Positions 12,191-25,717 of a DNA stretch of 64,000 bases are shown in pieces (the stretch's first letter is position 1; each line of letters begins with the position of its first letter). The stretch is from NCBI GenBank assembly GCA_006176705.1, contig QRFJ01000765.1, positions 718,801 through 782,800 on the forward strand. The letters are read 5' to 3'. The notes below the pieces were generated by a model that was not told where the DNA came from, searched no databases, and was given only the letters and a program-made list of their open reading frames with translations. This DNA is from Cocos nucifera (taxonomy: Eukaryota > Streptophyta > Magnoliopsida > Arecales > Arecaceae). Both the position numbers and the translations under genes were made by a program.

Positions 12191-14437
12191 TGAAGAAATC
12201 AGTGCAGGATTTGCAGTGCTACTTTCAAAAAAATTTTTAAAATTAGCTAAAATATAGTAAAAAATTAACTAATCTAATTAATTAATTTTTAATTATATTA
12301 AAATATTAAGCTCTATACTAAGGATCTAAATATAATATACATGCATTCATATAGATCTGAAAATAAAACTCTGCAGCAAACTCTTTACTACATCTATCTG
12401 TTCAGAATATAATATCTTTTCGCAAATAACTGATCACCATAATCTGAATCCACTGGATAATACTCTAGTATTGCATAGCAGTTGGACATATTTCTAGCCT
12501 CTATGGTTGGTCCACACGGAGCTTCTAATTTCGATCAACCCCACTGGAGTGCTAGCTCCTTGCTAAGGCCTTCAATGGCTGATCACGATCGATCCAATCG
12601 ATCATATACTTTTTGATTTTTTAAATACTCTAAAAAATCAGAACATAAATACTGGAGGATGATGAAGAGATGTTCCAAATTTGGTGGCAATCCGATGCTA
12701 ACAACACTCGATCTCTCCATCAAAACCCAAATTCCCAAATCCAGGGTTTCACTCTGCCCAAAAAACCTGACACACTAAAAATCCTATCACATCCTCTCTA
12801 TGTGGAGTTTTTTTATGAAAAAATTTTTTATGAAAAGATGACTTTTAGATCTACAAACCCTATTTAGATCATATCTAAAAATTAGTTATCTTTAGAGGTG
12901 AAAATCAGAAGAGAAGAGAGGCATGAGGGAAAAATAAGGTGCTATAGGACCCTGCTCAACTTCACTCCAAGATTTTTCTTGCCAAAAACTAATGTCCAAT
13001 CATATTGAAATTTTTACCACAAAATATTAACCCACTCCATAGCATGCACAAAAATTCTCATAATTTATTAATATGAATACAATGAGAAAGATACATGGAA
13101 AGAGATAAGGGTTGGAGGTTGAACTTGTTTCAACCTCCCAACCAACATCAAATTCAAAAACCTTCTTATCCCTATCCAATGCCCATACCAAAGTATTTGA
13201 TTAGAACTTAATTTAATTTAGTTAACTTGATTTTAATTTAATTTGGATTGAAAAATTATTTTGACCAAGTCAAAGATAGAATCGTAGTAAGACTAGGAAT
13301 CCACCTTGCGCCACCTTAGCTCTCCATGCCCCACGCCCTATTTTTCCTCTTTTTTATGCAACAAATATCTTTCTCTCAGGCCTTCTCATGCATGCCTTTC
13401 TCTCCTCTCTTTATCATAAGAAAATTATGAAGAAATCAGTGCAGGATTTGCAGTGCTACTTTCAAAAAAATTTTTAAAATTAGCTAAAATATAGTAAAAA
13501 ATTAACTAATCTAATTAATTAATTTTTAATTATATTAAAATATTAAGCTCTATACTAAGGATCTAAATATAATATACATGCATTCATATAGATCTGAAAA
13601 TAAAACTCTGCAGCAAACTCTTTACTACATCTATCTGTTCAGAATATAATATCTTTTCGCAAATAACTGATCACCATAATCTGAATCCACTGGATAATAC
13701 TCTAGTATTGCATAGCAGTTGGACATATTTCTAGCCTCTATGGTTGGTCCACACGGAGCTTCTAATTTCGATCAACCCCACTGGAGTGCTAGCTCCTTGC
13801 TAAGGCCTTCAATGGCTGATCACGATCGATCCAATCGATCATATACTTTTTGATTTTTTAAATACTCTAAAAAATCAGAACATAAATACTGGAGGATGAT
13901 GAAGAGATGTTCCAAATTTGGTGGCAATCCGATGCTAACAACACTCGATCTCTCCATCAAAACCCAAATTCCCAAATCCAGGGTTTCACTCTGCCCAAAA
14001 AACCTGACACACTAAAAATCCTATCACATCCTCTCTATGTGGAGTTTTTTTATGAAAAAATTTTTTATGAAAAGATGACTTTTAGATCTACAAACCCTAT
14101 TTAGATCATATCTAAAAATTAGTTATCTTTAGAGGTGAAAATCAGAAGAGAAGAGAGGCATGAGGGAAAAATAAGGTGCTATAGGACCCTGCTCAACTTC
14201 ACTCCAAGATTTTTCTTGCCAAAAACTAATGTCCAATCATATTGAAATTTTTACCACAAAATATTAACCCACTCCATAGCATGCACAAAAATTCTCATAA
14301 TTTATTAATATGAATACAATGAGAAAGATACATGGAAAGAGATAAGGGTTGGAGGTTGAACTTGTTTCAACCTCCCAACCAACATCAAATTCAAAAACCT
14401 TCTTATCCCTATCCAATGCCCATACCAAAGTATTTGA
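11958..14437. repeat. 1237-bp tandem duplication across the B/D junction
   Basis: Unit 1 is 11958-13194 and unit 2 is 13195-14431. By eye the two copies are identical. Each holds the last 233 bases of B's LTR before the insertion, the AATTA target site and the first 1004 bases of D's LTR. The six bases ATTTGA stand at the start of unit 1, at the joint and after unit 2, so the copy arose between short matching sequences. It happened after D inserted. Confidence 0.92.
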
Positions 14438-16233
14438 CACGTAGAAGGACTCTCTTTCTGCATGTCCACTCTGAGAATGCACAAAAAAATGTATGAAGTA
14501 AAATCAAAGTGGGCATGGGAAAAGGATAAGAACGAGAGGGAGTTGAGAAGTTTCAATGTCTACATTGAATTCAAAATTCAAATTATTTTGACCAGTCCAA
14601 CCATTGGACCAGGTCAAAGGCAGAAGAGACAAGGCGCATAGAAGGTATTTGGGTGTGAGAAAAAATTCACATAAAATAAAAAGGGGCATGGGTCAAAGGT
14701 TGGTCAAATATTGTAGGTGCAGGGAGTTGAAAGTTCAAACCTCCTTTAACTTTTCAAAATTGGTTTCAACTAAACCAATTATTCCAGACCCAATAAGATC
14801 AGATCAAATCTAACTAAATTAGGCTTAACCCAACTTATTAAATTTCTAATCAAATTAGAAATTAATTTGGTCAAGCCCCTGATTAAATCAGGGTCAAATC
14901 TCCCACAGCGACTAGGTCAACTCACGACCTAATCGGGTCAAACCCAATCGAATCCAATTCGATCAAACTTGATCAAATCCCCATCGCTCAATCAAATTAA
15001 GTTAATCAATAATCAAATTACTAATTAATTCTTCAATAAACATAGAATCCCAATCGGGTGGATGTTTGAGCAACAGAGTCCATCAACATAAAACTTCTGA
15101 AGAGTTCCAAATCAGTGGGACTCTTGAACCCAGTGTCCCAAACAAATCAAACTCACGATCATAGAGTTTCAGACCAGTGGGACTCTTGATCAGAGAATCC
15201 TAGATGAGTAGGACTCAGAGTTTCAGTCTAGTGAAACTCTTGATCACAGAGTCTCAGTCCAGTGGGATACTTGACCATAATGTCTTAGGTCATCAGGACT
15301 CATGATCAGCCATCAGATCAAGTAGGAACTTCTTATGTGTATAACCCCATAGGTTCAAATCCTAAGTCGATAGCACAGGAATCAATTTTTTGTACCAATC
15401 GATGTGATCATCTAGCAATGGTACCCATGTCTGGATAGGTCGAAAAGTTACAACACAACAATAACGAACTTATGGAATATGGTCATCGTATAATTCATCC
15501 CCTTGACCTCGATGCTCAAAGGATAAATTAGAATTTATTGTCAATCCTAAAATTCATCCACAGTATATTTCAAAATTTAGCATCCATCATATGGACTACC
15601 CCAGTCGAGGATTTGCTAAATTGAAATATAGCGATGCACTTGCTCCAACACTTGGAGGGGTCAATTCCATCTTGACTCATGCACTGACAAGCCAAGTACT
15701 TGACTACACCTAATAGCCTTCCATCACTGAATTAGAAATTTAGGTAGTCCGGTACCTAAGTACAGTGAGTTGCTTGCAAGTCACCATGGTGGTCTCAGGT
15801 CTAAGGGACACTTATACCCATATTCTTCGGATCTAATTTTGATAGAAGAAAAGCTCTGGAGTTGGTCACGTTCAGTGCAGATGTACCCATACATCTCACT
15901 TGCATGCCATATCAGTGTCTCAATATTCTTTGGTTATGAGGACAACCAACCTAGATGGCACACAATGACCTATACTTGATAAACATTATCATCCTAAGTA
16001 ACAATGTATCTTTTGATCGTGAATAATTTAAGAACTAAACGACAAATCCTCCTTTATCAAATCTAGATAGTCCGAAGGACTTCATCACAACACATGAGTT
16101 CATTAGAAGACAACTGATTTTATGATAAAAAATGTTAAAATAATTTTTATTAATTTATGATTCATATACAATTACAAATGTATAGCCCAATCGTCAACAG
16201 GCTGATGATTGACTTTGCAACATATTTTCAATA
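13428..16233 (-). repeat. Complete 3' LTR of D (plus a partial extra copy at 12191-13194)
   Basis: The 2806-base copy at 13428-16233 pairs with the 2762-base LTR at 21931-24692. The stretch 12191-13194 is a second partial copy made by the tandem duplication, and 13195-13427 is a duplicated piece of B's LTR lying between them. The element-start end (16229-16233) has decayed to CAATA from CAACA. Short open frames within it, such as those near 12670 and 13907, are repeats of each other and have no coding support. Confidence 0.88.
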
Positions 16234-17990
16234 ATTTTTCAGTTGGACTAAAGCCAATCGGTGCAGTATCTAATATCTATCTTTGACTTGAAGTCGTTAA
16301 ACTCCTTCAGCACAATAGCTTTAGTGAATGGGTCATCCAGGTTCTCCTTTCCATCTATCTTCTGAAGGTCAACATCACCTCGATCCATAATTTCTTGGAT
16401 AAGGTGGAAGTGGCGCAGAATATGCTTCATCCGCTGGTGTGCCTTAGATTCCTTCGCCTAAGCAATGGCTCCAGAGCTATCGCAATAGAACAGAACTGGA
16501 CCATCAAAGTAGAGTGCTACTCCGAGCTCGGTGATGAATTTTCTCAGCCACATCACTTCTTTGATAGCATCTGATGCAGCGACATACTCTGCCTCACAAA
16601 CTAAATTGGCCATAGTGTGCTGCTTAAAACTCTTCCAGCAGATGGCTCCACCATTAAGGGTGAATATATATCTCGACACACTCTTGCTATTATCATAATC
16701 AGACTGAAAACTGAAGTCGATGAACCCCATAAGTTTTAAGTCTGTTTCATCATATATAAGCCACTGGTTCTTAGTATTTCTAAAATACTTCAGGATGGTT
16801 TTAACAACCTTTCAGTGGTTCTCTCTTGAATCAGATTGGTATCTACTTACTACCCCTAGTGAGTATATCACATCTGATCGTGTACATGACATGGCGTACA
16901 TGATAGAACCTACTGCCGAAGCATATGATATTCTACTCATATGCTCTCTTTCTAGAGGTGTTGTCGAACATTCCTTTTTGAAAGAAAAATTTCATGGCCT
17001 ATCAGTAGATAACCTTTCTTGGAATTCTTCATACTAAACAATTTCAGCATAGTATCAATGTACGTAGACTAGGACAATCCAAGTAACCTTTTAGATCTAT
17101 CTCTATAGATCTTCATCCTTAGGATGTAGAAAGCTTCTTCCAGATCTTTCATGAAAAACTATGATGACAGTCAGATCTTTATTCCTTGCAATATAGGGAC
17201 ATCATTCCTGATTTAGAGAATGTCATCCACATACAATACTAGGAATACTATTGCTGAACCATCAGCCCATTTATATATACAGGGCTCATCTTTGTTCTTA
17301 ACGAAGCCATACATTTTGATTATTTTATCAAATCATATGTTTCACCTTCGAGATGCCTGCTTCAGTCCATAAATGGACCTTTGAAGCTTACACACCTTAG
17401 ACTCATCTATGGATGTGAATCCTTAAGGCTGTACTATATACAGCTCTTCATCCAGCTCTTCATTTAGAAAAATTATTTTCACATCCATCTGTCAGATTTG
17501 ATAATCTAGATGGATAGTGATAGTAAGCATAATCCTAATGGATTTGAGCATTACCACAGGAGAAAATATCTCGTTATAGTCAATACCATAATGTTGACGA
17601 TACTCCTTGACAACCAGATGGATTTTATAGGTCTCCACCTTTTTCATTTGCACTTTTTTTCTTTTGAAGACCCACTTACACCCTATGGATTTTACCCCTT
17701 CGAGTGAGTCAACCAATGTCCATACATTGTTGACCTTAATGGTTTCATTTTGGATTTCATGGCCTCAAACCATTTCTTAGAGTCGGATCTCTATATTGCA
17801 TCCATATAGGTGATCGGATCCTGATCATTCTCATCGAGTTTGATAGAATCCCCATCCTGGATCAGAAAATCATAATATCTGTCCGGTTGACGTGGTAATC
17901 TACCAGATTGCCTTAAGGGTGCATCTACAATGGGTTCTAGGTCTGATCTAATCAGATCTAGCTCAGGTTTTACATCTTGTGTCTATTCTT
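16234..17990 (-). pseudogene. Element D: reverse transcriptase and RNase H
   Basis: Reading leftward: an acidic linker with D-R-Y-Y-D-F-L and D-P-I-T-Y-M-D-A near 17880-17800, the G-C-K-W-V-F-K block (about 17670), Y-G-I-D-Y (about 17590), L-K-Q-A-S (about 17360), an intact Y-V-D-D active site at 17222-17233, then RNase H (16730-16248) with a D-S-S-G-A-I-A block near 16465 and the D-P-F-T-K-A tail near 16330. Many stops and several frameshifts are present, for example near 17490, 17405, 17140 and 16850. The active-site Asps survive but the frame does not, so no working enzyme is expected. Confidence 0.88.
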
Positions 17991-17994
17991 TCAC

Positions 17995-18960
17995 CTATCG
18001 TACTTCATCAAGTTTGACCTTAGAGGCATTAGTTCCTTCACCAAGAAACTTCTTTTCTAAAAGGACTACCTTAAGGCTGACAAACACTTTTTGCTCATCA
18101 GCAAGATAGAAGTAGTACCCTTTGGTTTCTTTTAGATAATCTATAAAACTATACTTATCAGATCTAGGTCCAAGCTTGTCTGTCATCAAATGTTTGACGT
18201 AAGCCGGACACCCCCAAACCCTAAGATTTGAAAGCACTGGCTTACGCCCTGTCTATATCTCATATGGTGTTTTATTAATAGATTTACTCGAAATCTTATT
18301 TAGAATATAACAAGCTGACTCGAGTGCATATCCCCATAGGAAGATCAATAAACCAGCAAACCCCATCATGGATCGAACCATGTCCAACTGGATCCGATTT
18401 CTTCTTTCAGACATACCATTATGTTGTGGTGTTCTAGGAGGGGTCCATTGGGAGAGAATCCTATTCTCTCCAAGATATGTCAGAAACTCATTGAAAAAAT
18501 ATTCACCCCCTCGATTAGATCGAAAGGTTTTAATACTCTTCCTAGTTTGCTTTTCTACCTCATTTCGAAATAGTTTGAACATTTCAAACGACTCCGAGTT
18601 ATGCTTTATTAAATAGACATAACCATATCTCGATAGATCGTCTGTGAAGATTATGAAGTAGAAGTATCCATCTCTAGCACTTGAGCTCATGGGTCCACAT
18701 ACATCCGAATATACTGGACATAGGAGTTCAGTGGCTTGTTCATCTTTTTCAATAAAAAGTGACTTGGTCATCTTACCAAGAAGACAGAACTCACAGATTG
18801 GAAGTAAATCACAATCACTAACCTCAAAAATTCCTTCCTAACTTAACCTATTAATTCTATTATTGTTAATATGACCTAGCCTACAGTGCCAAAGGTATAC
18901 ATCAAACACATCACTAATTCTAGGATATTTACCGAAGGATTGAACCATATTAACAAGCAT
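17995..18960 (-). pseudogene. Element D: integrase
   Basis: The longest clean stretch (18771-18253) carries the DDE core. The first Asp lies in F-T-D-D-L-S-R near 18630. The expected second Asp block reads R-S-N-R-G-G-E-Y near 18520, so Asp has become Asn. The Glu follows in P-Q-H-N-G-M-S-E-R-R near 18410. Downstream (18237-17995) is the usual G-C-P-A-Y block. A zinc-binding H-C-R-L-G-H block is seen near 18880. Integrase inserts the DNA copy into the genome; loss of the second Asp would abolish this even without the stops between 18237 and 18253. Confidence 0.86.
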
Positions 18961-18999
18961 AGAAAGTAAATAAATTTTATTATTCAATTATCCAATAAA

Positions 19000-19500
19000 A
19001 ATTATAACATCATTCAAAATGACATTACAAATTTTTTCTTTTATTGATATTTCAAAATCATTCATGGCCAAAAGGCTTACAAAAATGACATTCAATAAGA
19101 AAGTTGGACAAAAATGTCATTCATTAAGAATAACTTTATTTGAATTGATTATAAGGTTCATGATTCCTAAAGCTAGAATTAAAACTTATCTTCCATCTCC
19201 AACATTCAAGAACCTCTTGCCTTGATCAAATCTCCTACTGACCTGTAAGCCCTACATAAAATTACAAATATGATAAAGGCTTCCAGTATCTAATACCCAA
19301 GTAGTAGAATCAAATAAGAAAAAATTGTAAGATGTTATCATATAATTACCTTGCCCAGCAACCACTTGCTTTCTTCTTGGCCTGTTCGGATCTAGGGAGG
19401 CAATGTACAGAGGACAGTTTCTCTTTCAATGCCCCTACTTCTTGTAGAAGAAGCACTCTACCTTGCTCTAGTCGAACTTGCGCTTCTTGGTCCAACCCTG
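19000..19500 (-). pseudogene. Element D: zinc knuckle and protease
   Basis: The zinc knuckle near 19445-19395 reads C-F-F-Y and ends K-R-N-C, so its second Cys is Tyr and two stops interrupt it. The aspartic protease active site D-T-G-S is intact at 19279-19290. Further left the frame fades near 19060. In the intact family the protease cuts the gag-pol polyprotein. Confidence 0.8.
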
Positions 19501-20208
19501 TGCAGTCATCCCGGTATTTGGCTGCACCCTTTTATTCTTCTTCTTCTTGTTCTTCTTTTCTTTCTTAAAGGGTCGACGATCAGAAGAAGATCCTCCCACT
19601 ACATTCACTGTCTCCTCGTGGAGTTGGTGATCCTTCTCAAAATTCTATAGCAACTCCAACAATCCATGGTAGTTGACTGCAGGCTTTGTCATTCTGAAAT
19701 GAGTTAGGAAGGGGAGGAAGGACTTGGGCAAGGAATTAAGGATCGCATCCTTATTGAGTTGCTTGTGCAGAGGAAAGCCCAGCTTGCTAAGGCACTCGAT
19801 CATGTACAATACATGATCGATGACTGAAGCCTCGTCCCTCATCCAAGCATTGAAAATAGCATAACTTATTTTGTGCCTTTCAATGTCATCAGGTGTGCCA
19901 AAGGAGTCGTTCAACATTTGAAGCATCTCCTGTGACTGGGTATTTTCAAACCTGCAGCTGAACTCGTCGTTCATTACTGCCAGCATTATACACTGAATGA
20001 TGGTGCGATCATTGAGCCACTTCTGATAAGTATCTCAAACTGCTCCTCTAGCATTCGGAGCTGGCTTCTCAGGTGCAGAATCCGTTATGATATAAAAGAT
20101 CCACTCATGCTTCAGGATGATTTTCAACTTACGATACCAGCTATCGTAGTTGGGTTCTATTAATTTATCATTATCTAATAATGACTGAAGCGATAAGTTA
20201 GTGACCAT
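19500..20208 (-). pseudogene. Element D: gag
   Basis: An ATG at 20206-20208 opens a frame with Trp-Y-R-K-L-K near 20130, a stop in place of Arg near 20037, D-E-F-S near 19965, F-G-T-P-D-D near 19895 and a Lys-rich tail with K-K-N-K-K-K-K near 19560. Gag forms the particle that holds the RNA. About 230 codons, as in B and C. Unlike B and C, codon 8 is CAG (Gln). The frame is otherwise fairly well kept. Confidence 0.86.
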
Positions 20209-21930
20209 TTCTACATAATAAGAAAAACCAAACCTAAGTAGTATATGAATCAATTATCCTAAAGACTTGGACTTTAGTTTAAAGGTTCTCTCACTATTTT
20301 ATATGAATTGATAGCCTCTACCTCCAATTCGATGAATTATTTTAATTCCTTAGTGGGTACTAGAATCTACATAGACTACACACGAGTCTAACTTTGGTTG
20401 GTCAATCCATGTGCACCTATGGATAGATTCAAAATCAATTATTTCTCTAAACAATATCTAGTAATATCAATTTTGCCCCAGAGACCTAATCGTAGTCTTT
20501 GGCCTCCATTAAAAAAGTCTGGTTAGGTCCAACCATTAATATGACTACATTTAGTCTTATCTAATCAATAAATAATCAGGCCCGACTATGGTCGGCCAAC
20601 TCAAATACTATCAAAAAGACTTAACCAAATCATTATTCTATGAATGATAATTTAATTAGTCAATAAGCACCAGGCCTTTGGGCCTCCAGTGATTATCAAA
20701 TTAATGAACCCATTATCACTCAACTTAATGGAAGGCTATGATTTAGTTATCTATATAATTATTTTATTTTTAAGAATCTAATAATTTTAGAGGATTTGAT
20801 TAACATATTTAAGAAAAGCGAGCCAATTTCGATCCTCCTACTGACTTCACCAAGTCAGATCAAAAAAAAAAAGAGAATCTAATCTAAGCTGGCATTAGGA
20901 GCATCTAAATTAGTTAGACTGATTTACCTAATTGATATGAGTGAGCCCGAATCACCAAGTAATCTAATCAAAACCTAACTCACTAGGATGACCACGTAAG
21001 TGAGATCAATGAAAGGGATATGCCATTAACTCATCAAAGATCGAATCAGTACGAGTAGCTCCCAATTAAAAATCATTGGTCAAAACTGCCAAACTTACCT
21101 TAGACATCATCCAATTTATTAGTTTTAATTTAACCAACCTAGTAATTTTGGATTCGACCGCGTAGCCATGAATGAAGTCCATTTAGTCCTCGTTAAAGAC
21201 ATGGACTTGACCAACTACAACTATTGTAATTGAGTCTATAGAGTCCTTGATCTAATCTAAATTAATATTTAATTAAATTTCACCAATTACTCTAATTTAG
21301 TCTACTCTTTAACCAACCTTAGGTCTAATCCAATTTATGGACCTAATTCAACTAATCCAATAACTCATGTTTTATGATTAATGACTTAGAGTCTTAATTC
21401 ATAATTCTAGATACTAAATTATTATACTTAATATTTAATTAAGTTTATGGGCTGCGAGTTAGGGTTCGGTATTTTAAAATATATTTTTTAAATTTTTGAA
21501 AGATTCTTTACAACTTAGTATTATTCACTAATTAAGTCGACTTACTTTAAAATTGAATTGGCTCAATTCATGAATAATACTAGTTGTAGGATTTAATCTG
21601 AAACTACGTACACTATATAATACTAAATCATGAATCAAACTTTATTTAATTATGCATTAATGATCATATTAAAGCCTAATATAATTAGATCATAAAAATA
21701 TTAGATCAAATCTAAGATTTTATGATTAACGATATAGATCAGCAACATATCCGAATAATCTTTTTACTGTAGGAGGTAAACCCTACAGCAGGACAACCTG
21801 TAGTCCATGTGATCTTGATTTTAATTTTTAGATCTAATTAATTAAATTATTAGATTAATATTTAGATCAAATCTAAATTATCAATCTAAAATATGCAAAC
21901 ATATCATATTTAGTGAACCTTGATACCATT
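20209..21930 (-). other. Leader of D with primer-binding site
   Basis: About 1.7 kb without coding support lies between the LTR and gag. Next to the LTR, 21915-21928 reads on the minus strand TGGTATCAAGGTTC, matching the first eight bases of the usual initiator-Met-tRNA site. A 7-bp stem with an 8-base loop lies at 21767-21788 (see the stem-loop entry). The rest is homologous to the leaders of B and C. Confidence 0.8.
21767..21788 (-). other. Leader stem-loop of D
   Basis: Arms at 21767-21773 and 21782-21788 pair over all seven bases around an 8-base loop. The same structure stands in B at 26019-26040 and in C at 39478-39499, with loop length conserved and one A-T pair in B and C replaced by G-C here. 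It could be a packaging or dimerisation signal of the RNA; the function is inferred. Confidence 0.6.
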
Positions 21931-24692
21931 TGAAGGAAGTAGTGCAGGATTTGCAGTGCTACTTTCAAAAATCTTTTTAAAATTAGCTAAAATATAGTAA
22001 AAAATTAATTAATTTTTTATCATATCAAAATATTAAGCCTTATACTAAAAATCTAAATACAATATGCATGTATTCACATAGATCTGAAAATAAAACTATG
22101 CAGCAAACTCTTTACGACATCTATTTGTTTAAAATATAATACCTTTTCGTGGATAGCTGATCACCATAATCTGAATCCATCGGATAATGCTCTGATATTG
22201 CACCATAGTCGCACATATGTTCGGTCTCTATGGTTGATCCACACGGAGCTCCTGATCTCGATCAACCCCACTAGAGTGCTAGCTCCTCGTCGAGATCTTC
22301 AATGATTGATCATGATCGATCTAATCGATCATATACTTTCTAATTTTTTAAATACTCTAAAAAATCAGAACATAAATACTGGAGGATGATGAAGAGGTGT
22401 TTCAAATTTGGTGGTGATCCGATGCTCACAATACTCGATCTCTCCACTCGAACCTAAATTCTTAAATCTAGGGTTTCACTCTACCCAAAAAACCTGACAC
22501 ATTAAAAATTCTATCACGCCCTCTCTGTATGGAGTTTTTCTATGAAATAAATTTTTATAGAAAGATGACTTTTAGATCTACAAACTCTATTTAGATTACA
22601 TCTAAAAATTGAGTATCCTTAGAGGTGAAAATCAGATGAGAAGAAAGGCATGAGGGAAAAATAAGGTGTTGCAGGACCCTGCTCACCTTCACTCCAAGAT
22701 TTTTCTCGCCTGAAACTAATGCCCAATCATATTAAAATTTTTACCACAAAATGCTAATCCCCTCTATAGCACACACAAAAATTCTCATAATTTATTGATT
22801 TAAATACCAAGGAAAAGATGCCTGGAAAGCGATAATGGTCGGAGGTTGAACTTGTTTCAATCTCCCAACCAACATCAAATTCAAAAACATTCTTATCCCT
22901 ATCCAATGCCCATACCAAAGTATTTGATGTGTAGAAGGACTCTCCTTCTATGTGTCCACTTTGAGAATTCACAAAAAATTGCATGAAGTAAAATCAAAGT
23001 GGGCGTGGGAAAAGGATAAGAACGAGAGAGAGATGAGAAGTTTCAACTTCTACATTGAATTCAAAATTCAAATTATTTTGACCAGTCCAACTATTGGACC
23101 AAGTCAAAGGCAAAAGAGATAAAGGGCACAGAAGGTATCTGGGTGTGAGGAATAATTCATGTAAAATAATGAGGGGCGTGGGTCAAAGATTGGTCAAATA
23201 TTGTAGGCGCAGGGAGTTGAAAGTTCAAACCTCCTTTGACTTTTCAAAATTGGTTTCAACTAAACCAATTATTCCAAACCCAATAAGACCAGGTTAAATC
23301 TAACTTAAATTAAGCTTAACCTAACTTATTAAATTTTTAATCAAATTAAAAATTAATTTGGTCCAACCCCTAATTAAATCAGGATCAAATCTTCCACAGC
23401 GATTAGGTCAACTCACGACCTGATCGGGTCAAACCCAATTGAATCCAATTTGATTAAACTTGATCAAATCTCCATCGCTCAATCAAACTAAGTTAATCAA
23501 TAATCAAATTACTAATTAATCCTTCAATAAACACAGTCCCAATTGGGTGGATGTCTGGGCAACAGAGTCCATCAACATGAAACTCCTAAAGAGTCCCAAA
23601 CCAGTGGGACTCTTAAACCCAGTATCCCGAACGAATCAAACTCACGATCATAGAGTCCTAGATGACTAAGACTCAGAGTCTCAGTCAAGTGAGACTCTTG
23701 GTCACAGAGTCTCAGTCCAGTGGGACTCTTGACTATAGTGTCCTAGGTCATCAGGACTCATGATCAGCCATCAGATCAGGTAGGAACTTCTTATGTGTGT
23801 GATCCCATAGGTTTAAATCTTAAGTTGGTAGCACAGAAACTAATTTTCTATATCAATCGATATGACCATCTAGCAATAGTACCCGACATTCGGATAGATC
23901 AAAAAGTCGCAACACAATAATGATGAATCTGTGGAATATGGTTATCATATGATTTATTCTCTTGATCTCAATGCTTAAAGGATGATTTAGGATTTACTGT
24001 CAATCCTAAAATTTATCCACAGTGTATTTCAAAATTTAGCATCTATCATATGGACTATCCTGATCGAGGATTTACTAAATTAAAATACAATGATGCACTT
24101 GCTCCAACATTTGGAGGAGTCGATCCCATCTTGACTCACACACCGATAAGTCAAGTACTTGACTGTACCCAATAGCCTTCCATCACTGAATTAAAAATTC
24201 AGATAGTCCGATACCTAAGTACAGTGAGTTGCTTGCAAGTCACCGTAGTGGTCTCAAGTTTAAGAGACACTTATACCCATATCCTTCGGGGCTAATCATG
24301 ATAGAAGAAAAGCTCCAAAGTTGGTCACGTTCAGTGCAGGTGTATCCATAAGACTAACTTGCATGTCATACCAATGTCTCAACATTCCTTGGTTACGAGA
24401 GCAACTAACCTATATGGCACACAATGACCTATACTCGATAAACATTATCGTCCTAAGTAACAATGTATCTTTTGATCGTGAATAATTTAAGGACTAAATG
24501 TCAAATTCTTTTTTGTCGAATTTAGTTAGTCCTAAGGATTTCATCACAACACAAGAGTTCATTAGAAGACAACAAATTTTATGATGAAAAATATCAACAT
24601 AATTTTTATTAATTTATGATTTATATATAATTACAAATGTATAGCCCAACCATCAATAGGCTGATGATTGACTTTGAGATATATTCCCAACA
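21931..24692 (-). repeat. 5' LTR of D
   Basis: Bounded by TGAAGG at 21931 (the inner end, next to the primer site) and CAACA at 24692. It is collinear with 13428-16233 over its whole length, with scattered, mostly transition-type differences. It contains the promoter in this family but I could not place a TATA box with confidence. Confidence 0.9.
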
Positions 24693-24697
24693 AATTA

Positions 24698-25703
24698 GGT
24701 AGTGGACCAAGTCAAAGATGAAAATTTGTTTTGATTTCAAATCCTATGAGATAGTGTTTTGAAAGACCAAAACTCTTCCTCCCAAGTATGTCGCCCACTT
24801 TTCTAATTTCTCTCAGATTCTCATGATAAAAATGAGAAGGTTTGGTGCACCTTTCTCTGATTGTTCATGCCAAAAAATTCTAGAGAGGGCGCCCAAGAGT
24901 TGGGCACCCCTTGTCTTGCCTTTTGTGGTCTTTTCTTATCTAGTTTTTTACCTAGACAAGGACTGCTATTCTCCTATATATTTTGGATAAATTTTGGCCT
25001 AAACTATTTATGAAAAATACATCATTAAGAGTGCTTTAGGCTATGTGAAAATCAGAGAGAGAAAGTTCTCGGGCGTTGGGGATTCATCAACACCAAACTA
25101 GGTGTCCAGTTGAGAGCAAAGTAAAGAAGAAGAGGGACTTCATCTAGGATTGCAGTGTTCACCTCTTCCCTTCTTCTTTCTTTGGATTTTTTGAGAGTGT
25201 CTCACATCTGACACCTCCTCTTCTCCTTCTTCTCTTTGGAAAAGTCTAAATCCTGAAGAAGAAGGCATCTGATCGACCATCAAAGAAGGATTAGTACAGT
25301 ACTAGCATACTGTGCTGATTTTCAGCATCTAAACTTCTGATCGTGATCGTAGGCTCATGTAGATAATTTTTAAAGGTCGAAAGCATGTGCAGCTCACAAC
25401 TTCATCCTCAAGCTTGGATCAATAAGTTAGAATGTCTAACTTGCATAGGTAATAAATCTGATCTATTATTTTCATACCTACATTAGATATAGTATATATA
25501 CATGTTGATGTGATCAACATATTTTAGTTTCTTCTTTAGATTTTAATTTTTTATTTAATAACATGCCATGATCATATAATAGATCTTAGATCTAGAATAT
25601 TTTTAGATATTTAAAATTAATTTTGGTTAATTTTAGTCTTTTACTAACTGATTTTGAAAAAATTTTAAAATCTAGCTCTGAAACCCTTGATCTGGTTCCT
25701 TCA
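24698..25703 (+). repeat. 5' LTR of B, second part
   Basis: Sequence resumes after D and the AATTA repeat and matches 3' LTR bases from about 43895 to 44871. It ends in TTCCTTCA just before the primer site. Confidence 0.9.
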
Positions 25704-25704
25704 A

Positions 25705-25717
25705 TTGGTATCCGAGC
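25705..25717 (+). other. Primer-binding site of B
   Basis: TGGTATCCGAGCC begins two bases after the LTR. The common plant site is TGGTATCAGAGCC, complementary to the 3' end of initiator Met tRNA, so one base differs. It starts minus-strand synthesis. Confidence 0.85.

Larger units (their letters stand above)
12191..24692 (-). mobile_element. Ty1-copia retrotransposon D, nested in the 5' LTR of B
   Basis: D lies in reverse. Its left border begins TGAAG at 12191 and its right border ends CAACA at 24692. The target duplication AATTA is present at 12186-12190 and 24693-24697. B's LTR reads on across the insertion. Order on the minus strand is LTR (24692-21931), primer site, leader, gag (20208-19500), protease, integrase, reverse transcriptase, RNase H (to about 16248) and LTR (16233-13428). 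It is related to B and C but is a distinct subfamily with a slightly longer LTR (about 2.8 kb). Confidence 0.92.

Noticed and set aside
12670..14104. Two identical 65-codon open frames at 12670 and 13907
   Set aside because: They are the two copies of the tandem duplication inside D's LTR, antisense to the element; identity reflects duplication, not selection.
14264..23297. Similar short open frames in both D LTRs (14264-14482 with 22754-22984, and 14604-14813 with 23094-23297)
   Set aside because: LTR pairs are copies by mechanism, frames on both strands are kept equally, and none has a recognisable domain.
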